Assembly: GCA_944324555.1 (NCBI GenBank)
Contig: CALUWU010000130.1
Coordinates: forward strand, 1 to 40,279
Source: an uncultured Desulfovibrio sp.
GTDB lineage: Bacteria; Desulfobacterota; Desulfovibrionia; Desulfovibrionales; Desulfovibrionaceae
Length of the DNA stretch: 40,279 bases
Reading direction: 5' to 3'
The notes under the pieces are model-generated. The model was not told the origin of the DNA. It did not search any database and was given only the letters and a program-made list of their open reading frames with translations. A program made the translations under genes and the position numbers. Positions 40,261 through 40,279 of the stretch are shown in pieces (position 1 is the stretch's first letter; the number at the start of each line of letters is the position of its first letter).

Positions 40261-40279
40261 CCTTCAGGCTCGTTTCCGG

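Noticed and set aside
40106..40279. A complete tRNA or the end of tmRNA at the right edge.
   Set aside because: The 3' half is clearly tRNA-Glu, but no 5' acceptor strand or D arm precedes it; no tmRNA tag frame is present either.

Overview
The window reads as a G+C-rich chromosomal segment of a sulfate-reducing deltaproteobacterium, most likely a gut-type member of the Desulfovibrionaceae. Support comes from a giant single-chain pyruvate:ferredoxin oxidoreductase followed directly by phosphotransacetylase and acetate kinase, a stand-alone IMP cyclohydrolase, SelB, and an NADH-dependent CoA-disulfide/persulfide reductase fused to rhodanese. This is inferred from gene content, not from a database match. 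Left part (1-27.7 kb) is core: hflX and a short purH (minus strand), exonuclease III, two tandem RND pump subunits with no adaptor gene beside them, a ComM/YifB-type ATPase, selB, the CoADR-rhodanese flavoprotein, then por-pta-ackA, which turns pyruvate into acetyl-CoA, acetyl phosphate and acetate plus ATP. A LacI-type regulator diverges from a frameshifted MHS-type transporter and a metallophosphoesterase. Right part (27.8-40.1 kb) looks like an acquired island. It lies between two direct copies of a ~140-bp sequence, each carrying the same terminator hairpin and the 3' end of a tRNA (tRNA-Glu at the right end). Inside are an AT-rich methyltransferase gene, gene remnants, two tandemly duplicated sulfotransferase-fold genes, and five genes that match, in kind, order and length, the Campylobacter jejuni Cj1418-1417-1416-1419-1415 set for O-methyl phosphoramidate (MeOPN): glutamine kinase, gamma-glutamyl hydrolase, cytidylyltransferase, SAM methyltransferase and an APS-kinase-like cytidine diphosphoramidate kinase. 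The last would usually be called cysC, but here it more likely makes a 3'-phospho-CDP-phosphoramidate donor. The two sulfotransferase-like proteins, with binding loops for 3'-phosphonucleotides, are then candidate phosphoramidate transferases acting on a surface glycan. This is the most interesting system in the window. The right edge carries a tRNA-Glu(TTC) 3' half starting at the anticodon loop, followed by repeated GTAACCCTT motifs, which suggests the attachment end of a further integrative element lying outside the window. Two families of intergenic repeats run through the window. Family A is ~145 bp, has TAGAGC-type inverted ends, sits between TA dinucleotides and often supplies the stop codon of the upstream gene. 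Family B consists of long G-rich/C-rich hairpins whose arms change in a compensatory way between copies.
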